A stretch of 64,000 nucleotides of DNA from Grammothele lineata. Lineage: Eukaryota; Basidiomycota; Agaricomycetes; Polyporales; Polyporaceae. Below are positions 34,861 to 47,317 of this stretch, one piece after another. Numbering within the stretch: the first letter of the stretch is position 1; every line of letters begins with the position of its first letter. The notes under the pieces were generated by a model. It saw only the letters and a list, made by a program, of their open reading frames with translations, had not been told where the DNA came from and did not search any database. The stretch is taken from positions 40,483-104,482 of the forward strand of contig NDFF03000148.1 in assembly GCA_002150815.3 (NCBI GenBank), written 5' to 3'. Made by a program: the position numbers and the translations under genes.

Positions 34861-35819
34861 GATACTCCTGCCCGAGAACGCTTCTCATCCTTTGCTGCGA
34901 CGCTGGCTTCGATAGATGTCGAGGAGGCAAGGGTGAATCCAATTCATCATCCTCAGCCTACGTTGACCGCCACAAACGTGTTCTTGCTCGCTGTTCCGCA
35001 TCGTGTGCTCGAGCTGCGCTAGAGGAGTGACCTCTTCAGGATACCTAACGATAGTCGAGGACACTGCAAAGGTAACTCAATCCGTCACCGGTCGAGCGTA
35101 GCAGTCACGTACATCGTACTACCTCACACGATGTGCCCAGCCTGCTCCTATAACACCACCATCCCCTTCAACGTCGCCGATCTGCGTGGTACGTCATGCT
35201 AACTGAGACGTTCGCGTCCAACTCTTGTCAACGTCGCCTTCCCGCTACGCCACTTTGCGGAACCCGAGGGACGTGATCGACGAGCCGTCCTGACGGGATG
35301 GATAACGCTTTTCAGTGGTCGCTCGTGGGAGACCATAGTGTGCGAGCATGGGCCATAGCTTTGCTGCTGCTGTCCCGCACGAGAGGTCTTGTTCCGCAAG
35401 GGACATGCGTATCCCGGATAGCCAACAGCTGTAGACCTTGAACTTGAGTCAGCTTTGGGTGGGACGGCGCGTACGATGCCCAGACGAACCTAAGAGCATG
35501 CGGCGACACTATTTCATGGCACACGCCTACCGTGCGGTCGCACATGTAAGCGAACGCCGCCGTCTTGCATGGTTCCGCCGAATTTTCGAAGTTATACGCA
35601 TGTGCTAGGAACGCACGAACCAGGGCAGAATAGTTTTGTCAGACCGGCAGGGATGTCGTACCCACGGCGTGAGGATCCGGCCTGGAACGCCCACTGGACG
35701 ATATCGAAGGCAAGCGGACGGGTGAGGGAGACGCCGTGACGTCCCTCAGGCGTCATCTCTGGGGGAACGCAAGGATCAATGACTCAGGGGGGGGTGGAAC
35801 GAAGACGGAGGACGAGCGT
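34861..35819. other. Spacer between repeat copies 2 and 3; no gene recognised
   Basis: Only short frames on both strands, no domain or repeat identified. Confidence 0.35.
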
Positions 35820-38800
35820 TACGAAGAGCATCTGAAGGCGATACGGAAAGGCCAGTTGAGTGGTACTGAGATAGGGTGTATGGGTCCATGGGACGACTAA
35901 GAACTCACCATACTCATAAACCGCTTTCACACTCCTACGCCCTTCGACCCAAGGAGGAGAGGTTGCGCGGACACTTGGGAATAGCGGTAAAATACGACCG
36001 TTCCTATATTCGTCACGGCGGGTTTGTGCTCCATAACTACATTATCTCCGGGATTGCAGACGGTTGAGGAGGGCAGGCTCAGCTGGCCGAGGAGCAAGAC
36101 CAGGTAGTCGAAAGACCGAGGGCGGAGACGCAAGTGAGGACGTGGTGCTGATGCGGGTAGGCTGGCTGGAGGCGGAGCGTAAAAGCCATGGAGGGGCTTT
36201 CAATACGGCGGATGGACGCGCTCGCTAAGTATGCAGATTGCATGAGACGCGGCGGTAAGAAAACAAGACGGAGGATCTCAAGTTAGAGACTTCATGAGAG
36301 CGAGAATGAGCATGACGCACCTCAAGTACTCTTCGCCCTGTCTCCATCTATCCTGATTTCTAAGCTCCAACGCCAGCATGCTCACGTTGCACAACGTCGG
36401 GCAGGCCGCGTACAGAATGAGCTGAAGGCGGGTCGTCGTTGAGGATGACGTGCGGAGCGAGGGATGTGGTGGGAGGATAGCACGACCAGGGGAGTGATGC
36501 AGAGTCTCAAAGGATGCGAGGCCGGAGCTAGCGTGAGCCTGTTGAGGGCCTGTTGGAACGTCGGGATTCGGCTCAACGTCAGCGGCGTATGAGTGAATGG
36601 AGGACTTACACGGTACCGCCGGTCTCGAGCTCCCAGAGGCTGCTCCAGTCAGAGAGACAGAGACCGTGACTCTACTGATGGGAGTCCTGGAGCGTCGGAC
36701 GACCACGGACGTTGGAGCCTTGACTGTAGCTCGCCCATATGCTAAGACCGTGCTATGCCAAGCGCGTCAGACGAGTTGCTAGACGTTGGGTCTGGCTAGG
36801 TGTTGTGCTAAACGGGGAGGAAATTACGCTTGAAGCCTTGCAGCCAAAGCAGTGGTGAATGAACGAGCGAAGCTGGGCGAGAGCAGGGTGAACGCGGGGG
36901 CATGACCGGTGACCGCTGGCACAGCGCCGTCGAACGCAGAAGCAGACGGTGAAAGCCAACACCGGTCAGGCATGGAATGACGCATGAGGTACCGAAACCC
37001 TCACCCATTCGTTCCCTTCAAGCCCTGGAGGCCGCGCGCGGTGCCAAGACACGACGTCTGCAATACTAGTCGAGCAGGCCGGGTGGTGCGGTCAGCGCAG
37101 AATTCCTGGACAAGGAGAGCGTCATTTCGACGTATGGTGTGACAGGAAAGCAGCTAGAGAGGGTGTGTGGCAGACAGTAAGATGACAGCAGGGATGGGGA
37201 CCGGATCGGACGGGAGGGGGCACTGGCAGAAGGATTTGGAGACGGCGGGGATCGCGACTGGGGAGCCGGGAGCCGGATCCCGAGCCGCTCCGACACCGGC
37301 CCGGTGGCGAGCGCCTCTACCCTGGGCTTGCGCGACGGCCGCGCTCTGCACCTTTTGCACAAACTGGGCTCATCTTTGCTCGCTTTCTTGTGCCTCTGGG
37401 CCGTTCCGTGGCTCAGCGCTCATCTCTGGCTCATAAGTCTCTACATAGTCATGCTGTGGTATCGCTAGCTCCGACTCTCATCAACCGCTTGCTTCTTAGA
37501 TTCTATGTGGCCGGCGGTCAGGTCAGCAAGTTCAACGCCGTCGCCACTTGCTCGCACATCATACGGGCCAAACGCAAGTGATCCCACAGTGACTAGACGT
37601 ATGTGTCTAGCTTCACCTTTTCCCATCGCTTGTGTCTTAATGCTGTTTTCCGGAGCTCCGTCGCTACTTGAACCTTCATCAGTTGCTGACAACGGCCCTT
37701 CCTTCGTTCTCGTGCCAGCCCACCCAGGATGCCATTGTCCGCATACCATATGGCCTCTCTTCCGTTAGACTATCAGGATGTCCGGATGTTCATCACTTGG
37801 CCCGAAGCAGACGCTCGGGAGCGCATCCATTGTGAGTCGCGCCTCATTTCGTTCTCGACCCTCTCCGACTGATATGTGGGATATATAGCTGGCTTCTTTC
37901 GTTTTCTTCCCCGTACCGTCGAGGTCAACCTCCCGAAGATTGCACCCTATGGTACCCTCAGCGTATACGACTTCGCGTTGAAGCGGAGTGCGTATCCGTA
38001 TCACCGGTAGAAGTAGTGGAACGAGCCGACCTACGCTTGAGCCGTGTACTACGGCCTTAGTGTGCTCGTAAGCCCCTCCAATGCATCCTCCATGTTCCCC
38101 GTCTCATCCCCCTTCTCAAGAGTGAAGCATGCAGTTGAAGATAGGGAGTGTCGATATGGTGTAACAGTGAAAGGGCAGGAGGTGCGGCACTTTCCGTAAG
38201 TCTTCTCAGCACAATCGCACGTCCGTATGTGTAGACCTCATTCAACTAATGTTCAGAGTCCGTGACGATGCTGTGCTAGCCAACCCTTTTCATTGCAAAA
38301 ACACGTAAGTTCCACTGCTCATACGTTAATGTCTTCCAACCCGACTCATGTGCACTGCTGAAGGTGACCGCCTCCGTTCACGCGTTCGATCACATGCTTC
38401 GCTTCCAAGTTACGGACGCGTTTCCTGCGTCGGCACTCGACAGGTCTCCTTGCGTATGCCGAGCCTGGAAAACGTTAGTTACCGTGAGGCACCTGGAGCA
38501 CGCCTCGACGCTCGAACTCCTCGTTGGGCTATGTAGGGCTGGGCAACTCGACAACAAGAGAGTTGTTGGGCTGTGTACTGGGATGAATGCGTAGGGACCC
38601 CGGTGAGGGGAAGGCTGGTCGAGGCTATAGCTTATGTGAGCGTTTCTCTGCGTGTATCAGATGAATGATGGCCCAGTCGACTGACACATGGCACCGGCAT
38701 ATTACGCCAGATTTCGAAATGGTCCTCTTCCCTACTCAGGCTGTATGTTCGAGTCACGGTCATCTCGTCCGTCTTGCCATCCAGGGGCAGTCATAGTGGG

Positions 38801-39480
38801 CTCACGTTCTCGAATGACGCTTGGGAGAGTCCCGCTACTGCGAGCTGCAACTCGGATCCCGCCTTGGATGAAGAGCGTCGTGGCGTAGCTCACGCCTACG
38901 CAGTCGAAGCAGCCTTTGGTCCCCATCAAGAGTTTCGTCCTTCGAGAGCGGCCTTGAGCTGTGCAGGTTATTGCATCTCGCCTTGCCGCGACACTTGAAC
39001 CTTCTACCCCCGAAGCACGCGGGTGTGGCCTAGATTCCACAGATATTATACAATGGCAATTCATATGTGCTTTATCTAGTAACCGTCCTTCTGTGCCCAC
39101 CGCCGATCGCGTTGTGCTGACCACCATGTGTGCAGCTCAGCGATTTCTGCTCAGGTAGGCTCGCGAACGCATGACTGGTACCAGCCGCGCGTGCAGACGC
39201 GCCAACTCACGCCGAGCGCTTCGGGTGTCAAGATCTCAAGCTCTCAGCAGTCTTCCCCCATTATTTATCGTTATCGCGCTCGACGCAAGCCCCCAACCTC
39301 TTCCGAACTAATTTCTACGGCCTATAAAGGTACGATATAGCCTGACTATGCAGTTTTATAGAGGCTCACATCTCTCAGACCTAGCGTAAAACTCATTCTA
39401 GGTCGGACTCTTGGAGACGCTGGGAGCTCGGACGCGCGTTCATCATTCAAGTTATCCAGTCTCGCCGGTGAACTCGTGAT
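35820..39480. repeat. Diverged ~5-kb segment, copy 3 of 3
   Basis: Landmarks: a start block near 35830-35930; a counterpart of the TTGACCGTGGC region near 36720 (TTGACTGTAGCTC); 'AGCTAGAGAGGGTGTGTGG' at 37152; CGACACCGGCCCGGTGGCGA at 37291, identical with copy 2 for 28 bases; 'GAGGTCAACCTCCCGAAG' near 37920; 'CTCGACAACAAGAGAGTTG' near 38548; and 'ALDEERRGVAHAYAVEA' near 38862. Stops interrupt every frame. Confidence 0.55.
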
Positions 39481-42175
39481 CTGAGCTCACATCCCGGTAG
39501 TACATGTCAATGAGATCGGATTCAATGTACTAGCCCCTCGAGTAGTCCTCTAATGCTCACGGAATCTCGCCCTAGAGGGAGCGCCGCGTAGCTTGAAAGT
39601 CCCGACGGCACTCTAGACGAACACCGCCCGCGCTGCTCCACGCGTTCGATTCTCCATAAGCAAGTTCCTGCGCTCCGAGCATATCTCTGCACCACGCAGG
39701 GATACTGTACCTATAGTGACCGTCATGTACTCTGTATAGTACTAGCGTACGGGCTTACCGCTGCACCGCCCATACGCTATCACCTTCCTAGTACTCCACC
39801 CATGGCATCCATTCGGGCTGTGAGCTACCTGTGAGAGTAACACGAGTTTTTATTGAATGTTCACTACAAAAGACTAGATGCCCGGCGCTCGTCTCGGGCA
39901 CGCAACGCTACTGCCAGCTATCGTGCGTTCACCCATGGTTCGACGAATGATCTCCGCGAGGGTTTGAGTTGTGCACGGCGCAGGGCGCACAAGTCTGCAA
40001 AGCCTTTTGTTGAGGTTCGTGGCAACGTCTGAATGGAGGAAAAACAAACCTAGTGACGCGCGAGCACCCCACTTTACGCGCACTCCTGCTGCACATACAG
40101 CGCGGGCGTGTCCTGTACTTGCTGCGTTGGCGAAACGGCCAACCATCAGCCTCGCTGTGAGCCGTTTGTTGGTGACAATTGTGCTCCTGGTTGGTACCGG
40201 TTTCACAGACGATAATTGAGGGCGCGGTCACCACGAAACTCAATAGAAAGGATAGATAACGGAAAGACTGCGTGATTATCATCAGCCCAGCACCAGTGGG
40301 AGGAAACAGTACCGTCGTCGGAAACCTGAGCCTGCGTGGGCGGCCGGCGGGTCTCTCGTCTACGCTCGACGATGGTGCGAACGAGTGCGGTATCTGGCTG
40401 CAGCGCGGGATTCATTCACGTCAGCGCGCGTATGAAGGCTAGATATTGACAATATTGACAGATTCGTAGGACAAGTGACATGGATGACAGCGGAGGCGGG
40501 TCGGCGAGTAATCGCAATGTTCATCGAAGGGCGCATGTAATAACGCCTTGTGCGCGATGTCGCGAGTTCAGAGTTCTCCTGCACAAACGACTTGATGGTC
40601 GTACGGCCCGGGCGACGTTGAAGCGTGTGATCGAGCGGGCAGTCGCGAGCCATCTTGACAGATCTGCGGCGTACCCACTAAGCCTAGAGTATAGGGAGTT
40701 TCGATGAGTGCTAGCAGACAGACACGCGCGAGAGGATTAGGCTAAGAACGTGCCGATGCGTGTGGTACCTGTACCTCCACATCTAGCGAGTGGCTGCTAC
40801 TTGGCCCGTCGTACCCCGAGTTGCGGAACGAAAGCGGGCAGTATATATCGCGCGCGAAGTGATTTTGGGCAGCTGGGGGAGCCGGCCATCGCGTTCGGAA
40901 GGGGCAGAGAAACCTGGTGCGGACGCCTCTGAGTCAGTGCTCAGCGCGAACAGGTGAAATTTGCTGAGTGTCGACTCGCGAGCGGGCAAGGGCGACGACG
41001 TGCGTAGAGTTGAGGAGGGCACGACTCCATACCATGACTAGCGTCCCCGCGTCCTATCCTCAGAGCCTGTCGTCATCAGGCCCGCGACGCCCAGCTTGCC
41101 ATGGAACGTTGGGGGCCAGGTTTCCTCAAAAAGTGTAGGCCAAGTGGAGTTCCGTGTATTGTGCTCGACGACGGCGGTGCCACGGCGGGACAGACAGGAG
41201 ACCGCCTCAGAAGCCGTGAGAGGAGCCAAAACCGCGACGGAGCAGAAGAGAAGAGCACAGCGGGTGTCAGCGCCCAACCCGATCCTGCCAGAGGGTCCAG
41301 ACTGCGGCCGTCCCGGTCGGCCCGGAGACGACCGACGCATCCAAGGCGACCTTGGGCTTTGGGACGGACGGGATGGCCATGGCCAGGACAGGGCTGGCTG
41401 CTTGCACACTCCGATGTATGCGTCCCGCCGTGTTCTTCTCGTCTTGCAGGACTATCGACCCTTTCCCTCTGGGATCTCCGCCCTCGTCACACTGGACAAT
41501 ACTTCCCCCGCCGCCGTGCCTTCACTCTCCGTCCGCTTCCGCCCAGTGTTCTGCCCCCGGTCCAATCCCCGCCACCCACTCGCTGATGTCTGTATTGGCT
41601 CGGACCGCAAATAAGTGCCCACCCCCATTTCACCATCACCTGTGTGAATATTATTTATTACACTGACTCCGAGATCTGAAACCTGGCCACAATGCGCGAT
41701 CACACTGGCAGTGGCGACTGCGATATCGTCGCGAATATCCATCCTGTGCCCGCCCTACACAATTCGACTACAAACGCAAGTATTCAAAGCCCCTGAGGAG
41801 GTGATCCTGTAGAAGAGGTGATCCCACTGTTTAGTATGCGGCTACAATCTGTGAGTGAACGCACTTCCTTATTTCCCAAATCTGATATCTATAATATATC
41901 TTCAAAAGCAGCTCATCCTACGTTCAGCCTTACGAAAATCGACAATAGTAGACACAGGAGCATGATATTCTAGCGAATTATGCCATCTGAATTCGTGAAA
42001 CGTATGTTCTCCTTACAAACGAGCCTGCTCTCCGTTCAACCTCACGATTTCGACGCTTCGTCGAGTGGAAATGGATAGAGGGGCCACTTCTAGGTTTCCA
42101 CGACTCTCAGTACATGCTCAGACGATGAAGTCAGCGTTGGCAGCATGAGAAGAATACGTGAGTCTGTTCTATCTA
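39481..42175. other. No gene recognised
   Basis: Minus-strand frames at 39874-40282 and plus-strand frames at 41096-41666 (170 codons) overlap other frames in GC-rich sequence and have no domain. Nothing assignable was seen. Confidence 0.35.
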
Positions 42176-42450
42176 CTATCCCATCCGCGTCCACTCCTCT
42201 CCTTGTGTCAAGGGCACGTTCCTGGCGTCCCACTCGGCGTCCGCACGCTTCCCGGTGCGCGTCCGTCGGCGTCCCTCCTGGCGGCTTTGCGTCCGTCGGC
42301 GTCGAATTACCTGTGCCCGTATTTGGGCGCTTTGCACTTCATCTTTTCTCGACCGCCACGGGGCCGTCCCCTTCGCCGCGCCTGAGACTCCTCCTCTCTC
42401 TACTCGCTTTCCCTTCGAACTCAACGACAAACCTTGAAAGTGAGTACTCT
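42176..42450 (+). promoter_or_regulatory. Promoter and leader retained upstream of the ARP2 relic
   Basis: 'CGTATTTGGGCGCTTTGCACTTC' style block (near 42320-42343), then CT-rich sequence (CTCCTCTCTCTACTCGC), then 'CAACGACAAACCTTGAAA' with a GTGAGT donor at about 42439. This is the usual layout of an agaricomycete core promoter, leader and early intron. Short tandem copies of 'GCGTCC(G)TCGGCGTC' precede it. Confidence 0.45.
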
Positions 42451-42539
42451 TGAATCTGCTCTACCCTTCACGCTCTATTCTAACATCAATAGCAGCACAT
42501 ATCGTCTATCCTAGTCGTCGTCCCCGCTTTTCGACAAGG

Positions 42540-43990
42540 CGCATAGGGCTCCCTATGCGGGCTCCAACTTTCCAGAACATGGTGCGCACGAGCATCTCAA
42601 GCCCACCCTCAGGCCTTCGAGCTGACCGCCCCGCCGCACCCAGTATTCCCTCTATAGTCGGCCAGCCTATCCTACGAGCAGAAGAGCGCGTCGCGGGCTC
42701 AGCAGTGATCAAGGACGTAACGATCGGGGACGAGGCCGCAGAGAACCGCAACTACCTACAAGTTACCTAGCCGATGGAGCACGGCATCGCGCGCAACTGG
42801 GAGGACATGAAGCTCCTCTGGGACTGCACCTTTGACGAGAAGCTCCGCGTCGACACCCGCGGGCGCAAGGTGCTCTTCACCGAGCCCCCGATGAACCCCA
42901 AGGCGAACCGCCAGCGGATGGCGCAGGTCATGTTCGAGGAGTACGTCCTCCATGGCGTGTATGTAGCCATCCAGGCCGTGTTGACGTTGTATGCGCAAGG
43001 TGTGTTCCCCCGCTCTCTCCCTAGCGAGTAACTCCTCGCGCGAATGCACACGTCCCCGTTCCCCCGTTCCCCTCTCCCTGCCGGCTCCGTGCACGCGCAG
43101 GTCTCACCACGGGCGTCGTCGTCGACTCTGGGGGCGGCGTGACGCACATCGTGCCCGTCTTCGACAGCTTCTCGCTCCCGCACCTCACGCGGCGGCTCAA
43201 CATCACGGGCCAGGACGTGACGCGCTATCTGATCAAGCTCCCCCTCATGCGCGGGTACGCCTTCAATCGCACGACGGACTTCGAGACCGTGCGCGAGATC
43301 AAGCAGAAGTTCTGCTATGTGTCGTAGGACCTCGACCTCGACACGCGCTTCGCGGAGGAGACGACGGTGCTGGTGGAGAGTTATACGGTACGTGCGTGAG
43401 GGGGTGTGGGGTGAGGGGTAGGGGGCACAAGCTGAGATTGTACGCGCAGCTTCCTGACGGGCGCGTCATCAAAATCGGTTCGGAGCGGTTCGAAGCCCCC
43501 GAGTGCATGTTCCAGCCACACCTCGTCGACGTCGAGCAGCCCGGCGTAGCAGGTGTGTTCCCGTTCCGTTGCTCGCATGCGCTGCCCCCTTCGATTCTCG
43601 ATCCTGACGCTGCACCCCGCGCGCAAAGATGCTGTTCCAGACGATCCAAGCCGCATCAGTGGACGTCCGCGCGGTGCTCCACAAGCACATCGTGCTCTCG
43701 GGCGGGTCGAGCATGTACCCCGGCCTCCCGAGCCGACTCGAGAAGGATATGAAGCAGCTCTACCTCACTCGCGTCCTCGGCGGCAACCCTGCCCGGCTAA
43801 ACGTGCGTTTCCCTCTTTCCTTTCCCTCCTCCTGCACCTCCCTCTATTCTCTCCTGTTTCTTGCACCTCGGCGTCCGGGTCGTGTATCTACCCCTACACC
43901 CAGCATTTCAGCCCTCAAGCACAAGCATTGGGAATGGAGATCCTGTCCGAGTCGCAGCGACAGCACATACATCTGCTGAATAGGGTGCGT
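42540..43990 (+). pseudogene. Actin-related protein 2 (ARP2) relic with introns
   Basis: ARP2 is a core subunit of the Arp2/3 actin-nucleating complex. Order of matches: YAGSNFPEH near 42555; 'PSIVGQPILRAEERV ... SAVIKDVTIGDEAAENRNYLQVT'; [55 protein letters not shown] (to 42999). After an intron: [56 protein letters not shown] (43101-43387). Then [19 protein letters not shown] and [40 protein letters not shown] (43629-43802). Damage: TAG at 42768-42770 and at 43325-43327, both where the family has Tyr; a frame problem in the first coding exons; and a scrambled C-terminus near 43925-43985. Introns and leader are kept, so it arose by DNA duplication, not from mRNA. Confidence 0.88.
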
Positions 43991-44449
43991 ACATTATCTA
44001 CTTCTACACGCCCCTCACAAGTCCCCCAACTCCGTTCTTCCGCGTTCGGCGCACGTTATATCTCCTCTACCATACCGCCCATGTTCGTAGCTACTACACT
44101 GTCCATCTTCACATTCTTCTTGGACGCTATGTATCGCTTTTCCCGGTTATCCCGAGGATTTCTACCCACAGCCCGCCAAAGTATCGCCCTTCTAAGCCAT
44201 ACACATCTTTCATACTACGCCCGGCAAGTTCATATTCTGGCTGTTGTACGCGCGTCATAGTCTTGGGGCACACACATACGACGGCCTTGTGGCTAGGATG
44301 AATGTAAGCCGCGCTGTGCCTTGAGGGAACACGACCGAAAGTCGAATGTGCATGCCCTGGACGCACACCTGTAACCATACTGTGTATGTACTGTGATTGA
44401 ATTAATGATAATCCTCGTTTAGCCTATCCAGTATTATTAGTTATGAGCG

Positions 44450-44604
44450 ACCGATTGTCTGAACAATCTGAAAAGTCCGACACCGCCGTAGTCAAAAATC
44501 TGACAGTCGCCTCTCAGAAAGTCTGACGCGCCATCCTCTGAAGTGTCTGAGGGTGTCTGATTCGTTGGAGTCAGATGGTCGCAGACAAATTGGGAATTAC
44601 TGAT
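44450..44604 (+). repeat. Third copy of the TCTGAC-rich element end
   Basis: Aligns with the right end of the 15927-18339 element: TCTGAAAAGTC(T/C)GAC, then 'AAAAATCTGACAG', then TCTGA words, ending TTGGGAATTACTGAT. No partner end was found nearby, so it is either a solo end or one side of a larger decayed element. Confidence 0.55.
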
Positions 44605-47033
44605 CATCATCTGAGTCAGCAAAGTTGAACGCGGTGCGGGAGGTCTCCTCTCCGTACGGATTGTGCGCGGACGAGCTGGTAGGTTAACGTAAAACGCACT
44701 GTCACCCACCCATCTCACCCACTGGTGCCCCCTACCCCATCAAATCACCCGAATTCTGGTAGCCAGGCGTGGCGCTGTGTAGTAGTGCTTACCTATTAGC
44801 ATTCTCTTTCAAGCCTCAATAGTCAGGCTACTTAGTCAAATGACAAGCGTAAGTATAACGAGAGCGAAAAGACTAGCAGTGCCCGATTCTAGTAACAGGC
44901 AACAATTCGTTATACTAAAACTAGCCTGAGCTTTTACATAGTAGGACGAGGCGGCTCTACAAGAATATGATGGCCGCCCGCGTCAAACTCCTCTTGGAGG
45001 AATCACACCCACATCTCCAACGTCAATGCAACTCTAATCTCGTTGTGGCGGCCGCTTCGTGCGGCGCTGTGGAAGACGCGCCCAACGTCGATCGCGGTGT
45101 TGATACTTCGCGAGCCTGCCACGTCCATCGTACCGCAGCAGCCGCGGCCCTGCCTCGTAGACCTTACTGCCCTCACCCGCCTTTTAGTCCTTACCGGTGC
45201 TGCCGTACTTACGTGATTGTACTTACCGTGCCCACCTGTCCTTACACCCCTAACGCGGTGAGTAAATGCGCGTAAGGATTTCCGAGAACTTCTGATGAGA
45301 GGCTCACGCGTTGGGCGAGCAATGGCCTGACGGAGGGCCGTGAGTCGACACGTGTGGGGGGATATTGTTTGTAGAATAGATGTGCTAAAAGGAATGTTAA
45401 GCTGTCAACGTAATAGATCAGAGATAGAAACTTACAGCCAGTATTGCCCCGTATGCTACCTCATATAAAAATCCATAAGGTGGCCTTCGGCGCGTTCGTA
45501 CGGCGGGCGGCAGGACTCTGCTAGGACAACGAGTTCTCCTATCACACCATACTATCCGTCGATGTCGACATCAGAGGCGGCTTGGCCGTACGCGCGGAGG
45601 GTGGGCGGGACGCGGATGACTAACTCTCGCTAGTCATCGTTGATAACGGTACGGGTGACATCTAAGCCTCAGGTGACGGCAGCGATCCACCGGTTGCAGG
45701 TGGTCTCGCTCAGGCTGCCCGGTCCCAGGGTGAGACGTAAGAACTGTGGCGGCGGGGGTGAGGGAAATAGTGGGTCACAATTTAGACGAGACTCACTGCG
45801 ATGGACGAATCGGGACCATCAATGGCGGGCGTGACGAAGACGAAGACGAAGGGCGTGCCGTCGCTGCTCGTCGACCCGTCGGTACACACGTATAAGTAGG
45901 CGAAACCCGCGTCGTACTCGCCAGGCAGCGGTGGCGGGAGAGAGCGACGAGAACGGCTTGTCGAGGTCACTGTGTCGAGTCGATGTACGCAGCAAGATTC
46001 GACGATAGGGACATACATTAAAATTCGACGGGCGCCGTCCCAATGGGACGTCGCGCAAGTTGTATGCGAATACGCTTGGGTTAAGCCGCAATAATCAACA
46101 TCCGGGATATCTCGAGGAAAAATGACAAGTGCTCACCATAGGCGAGAATGCACGTTGTCGGGGTTCGACCCTTAGCTCTCAGAAAGATCTTGAGCTCACC
46201 AGTCTACCAAGTCGGCTAAATAAACAGGTATTCGCCGCATGTTTTGTTCTGCTGAGCACGTCTCCCCTCGCCCGCCATCGACACGGACGTGCAGCTGTCT
46301 GGGCATGCAACACGAGGAAGGAAACCGCACCTCGGATCGGGGGTGCAAAGGAGCTCCGACCGCGGCAGTGCACGGACGCGAGACGATGCGCGTCATTCAG
46401 TGGGGGCCGCCCAGAATGCAATCGTATTGGCTAGTGTTCTTGCTCTCTTGAAGGTTGTTAAGAGCGCGGGGATGTAAAGGGAGCAGAGGATCTAGAGGAA
46501 CAAGCATGCTGGACGCGGTTGTTGCGCCGGGGCACCGCTCGTTGAGTCGGTGTGTGGGCGTCGCGTCACGTGCCGCTTCGCTGTGGCGTTTTGACGCCGA
46601 CGAGACGACCACTCCTTCAAGTTGTCCCTCACTTGAGTCCCTCCCGCTGCCGTGACAGGTAGGGTTTCATATCTCATTCGTTACGCAGCGCTGACACCTG
46701 GGAATAGGCCTCCATAACACCCGCCCACCGTCCTGCAGGCCGTGCCCCTGCGTACAGACGCCGCATGGCCGTCCACTGCAAGTCAGTCTCGACCACCGTT
46801 TGCAGATAATAACAAGATCCGGCTAGCCATTGACGACACGGCTGTGCAACCTCCACCTCGCTCGTCACACATGAGTATTGTATACCCTGGCGATCCGCTC
46901 ATGAGCACTCCGCCGCCCTAGGCTATCACTCGCTTCCACCTCCCACTGCCAACTGGCCTCTTGCAGGACTTTGTGCAGAACAGTTCGGTGCGTTGGCTAT
47001 AAGGGTATTCCTTAGTGTCGCCTAGTCTTACAC
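44605..47033. other. No protein gene recognised
   Basis: Short frames only. A minus-strand pair near 45782-46091 reads 'GEYDAGFAYLYVCTDGSTSS' and could be an exon, but it has no known family. A tRNA-like relic lies at 46151-46228. Confidence 0.3.
46151..46228 (-). pseudogene. tRNA-Leu(CAA)-like relic
   Basis: The minus strand reads TAGCCGACTTGGTAGACTGG (A-box-like D arm), GAGCTCAAGATC (anticodon-loop-like, CAA), a variable-arm-like stretch (TTTCTGAGAGCTAAG) and GGGTCGAACCCCGAC (T arm and B-box). Class-II tRNA-Leu has this layout. Acceptor-stem pairing is poor (about five of seven, with wobbles) and the anticodon stem has mismatches. Probably a degenerate tRNA or tRNA-derived repeat. Confidence 0.35.
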
Positions 47034-47317
47034 ATGTCCAGACCACGGTTACCTCCGCTAGCCTCGGTTTCTTCATGTCCGTCTGGACTTCGAATTGAGG
47101 TGCAAGTTGTTGTCTCCGCCAACATTCACTGGCACATCCTCACCGTCCTTTTATCCCTTCGCAGGCGACGTCTGATTCACGCTCTAGCTGCAGCTATCTG
47201 TCGTCCGATGTTTCCATGCTGCCGGCCCCGCCCGGCGTGCCCCTGTTAGGGACCAGTGACCTAGGAGCCCAGCTATGGCGTCTAGCACACAGATCCGGAT
47301 CTTTCTCTCAGTCCTCC

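Noticed and set aside
39481..39840. Possible tRNA or 5S gene in the sequence between the last repeat copy and 40 kb
   Set aside because: No A-box/B-box pair or 5S internal control region could be identified.
41096..41666. Three overlapping plus-strand frames of 104-172 codons
   Set aside because: All three phases and the minus strand are open over the same stretch, so openness has no value as evidence, and no domain is seen.
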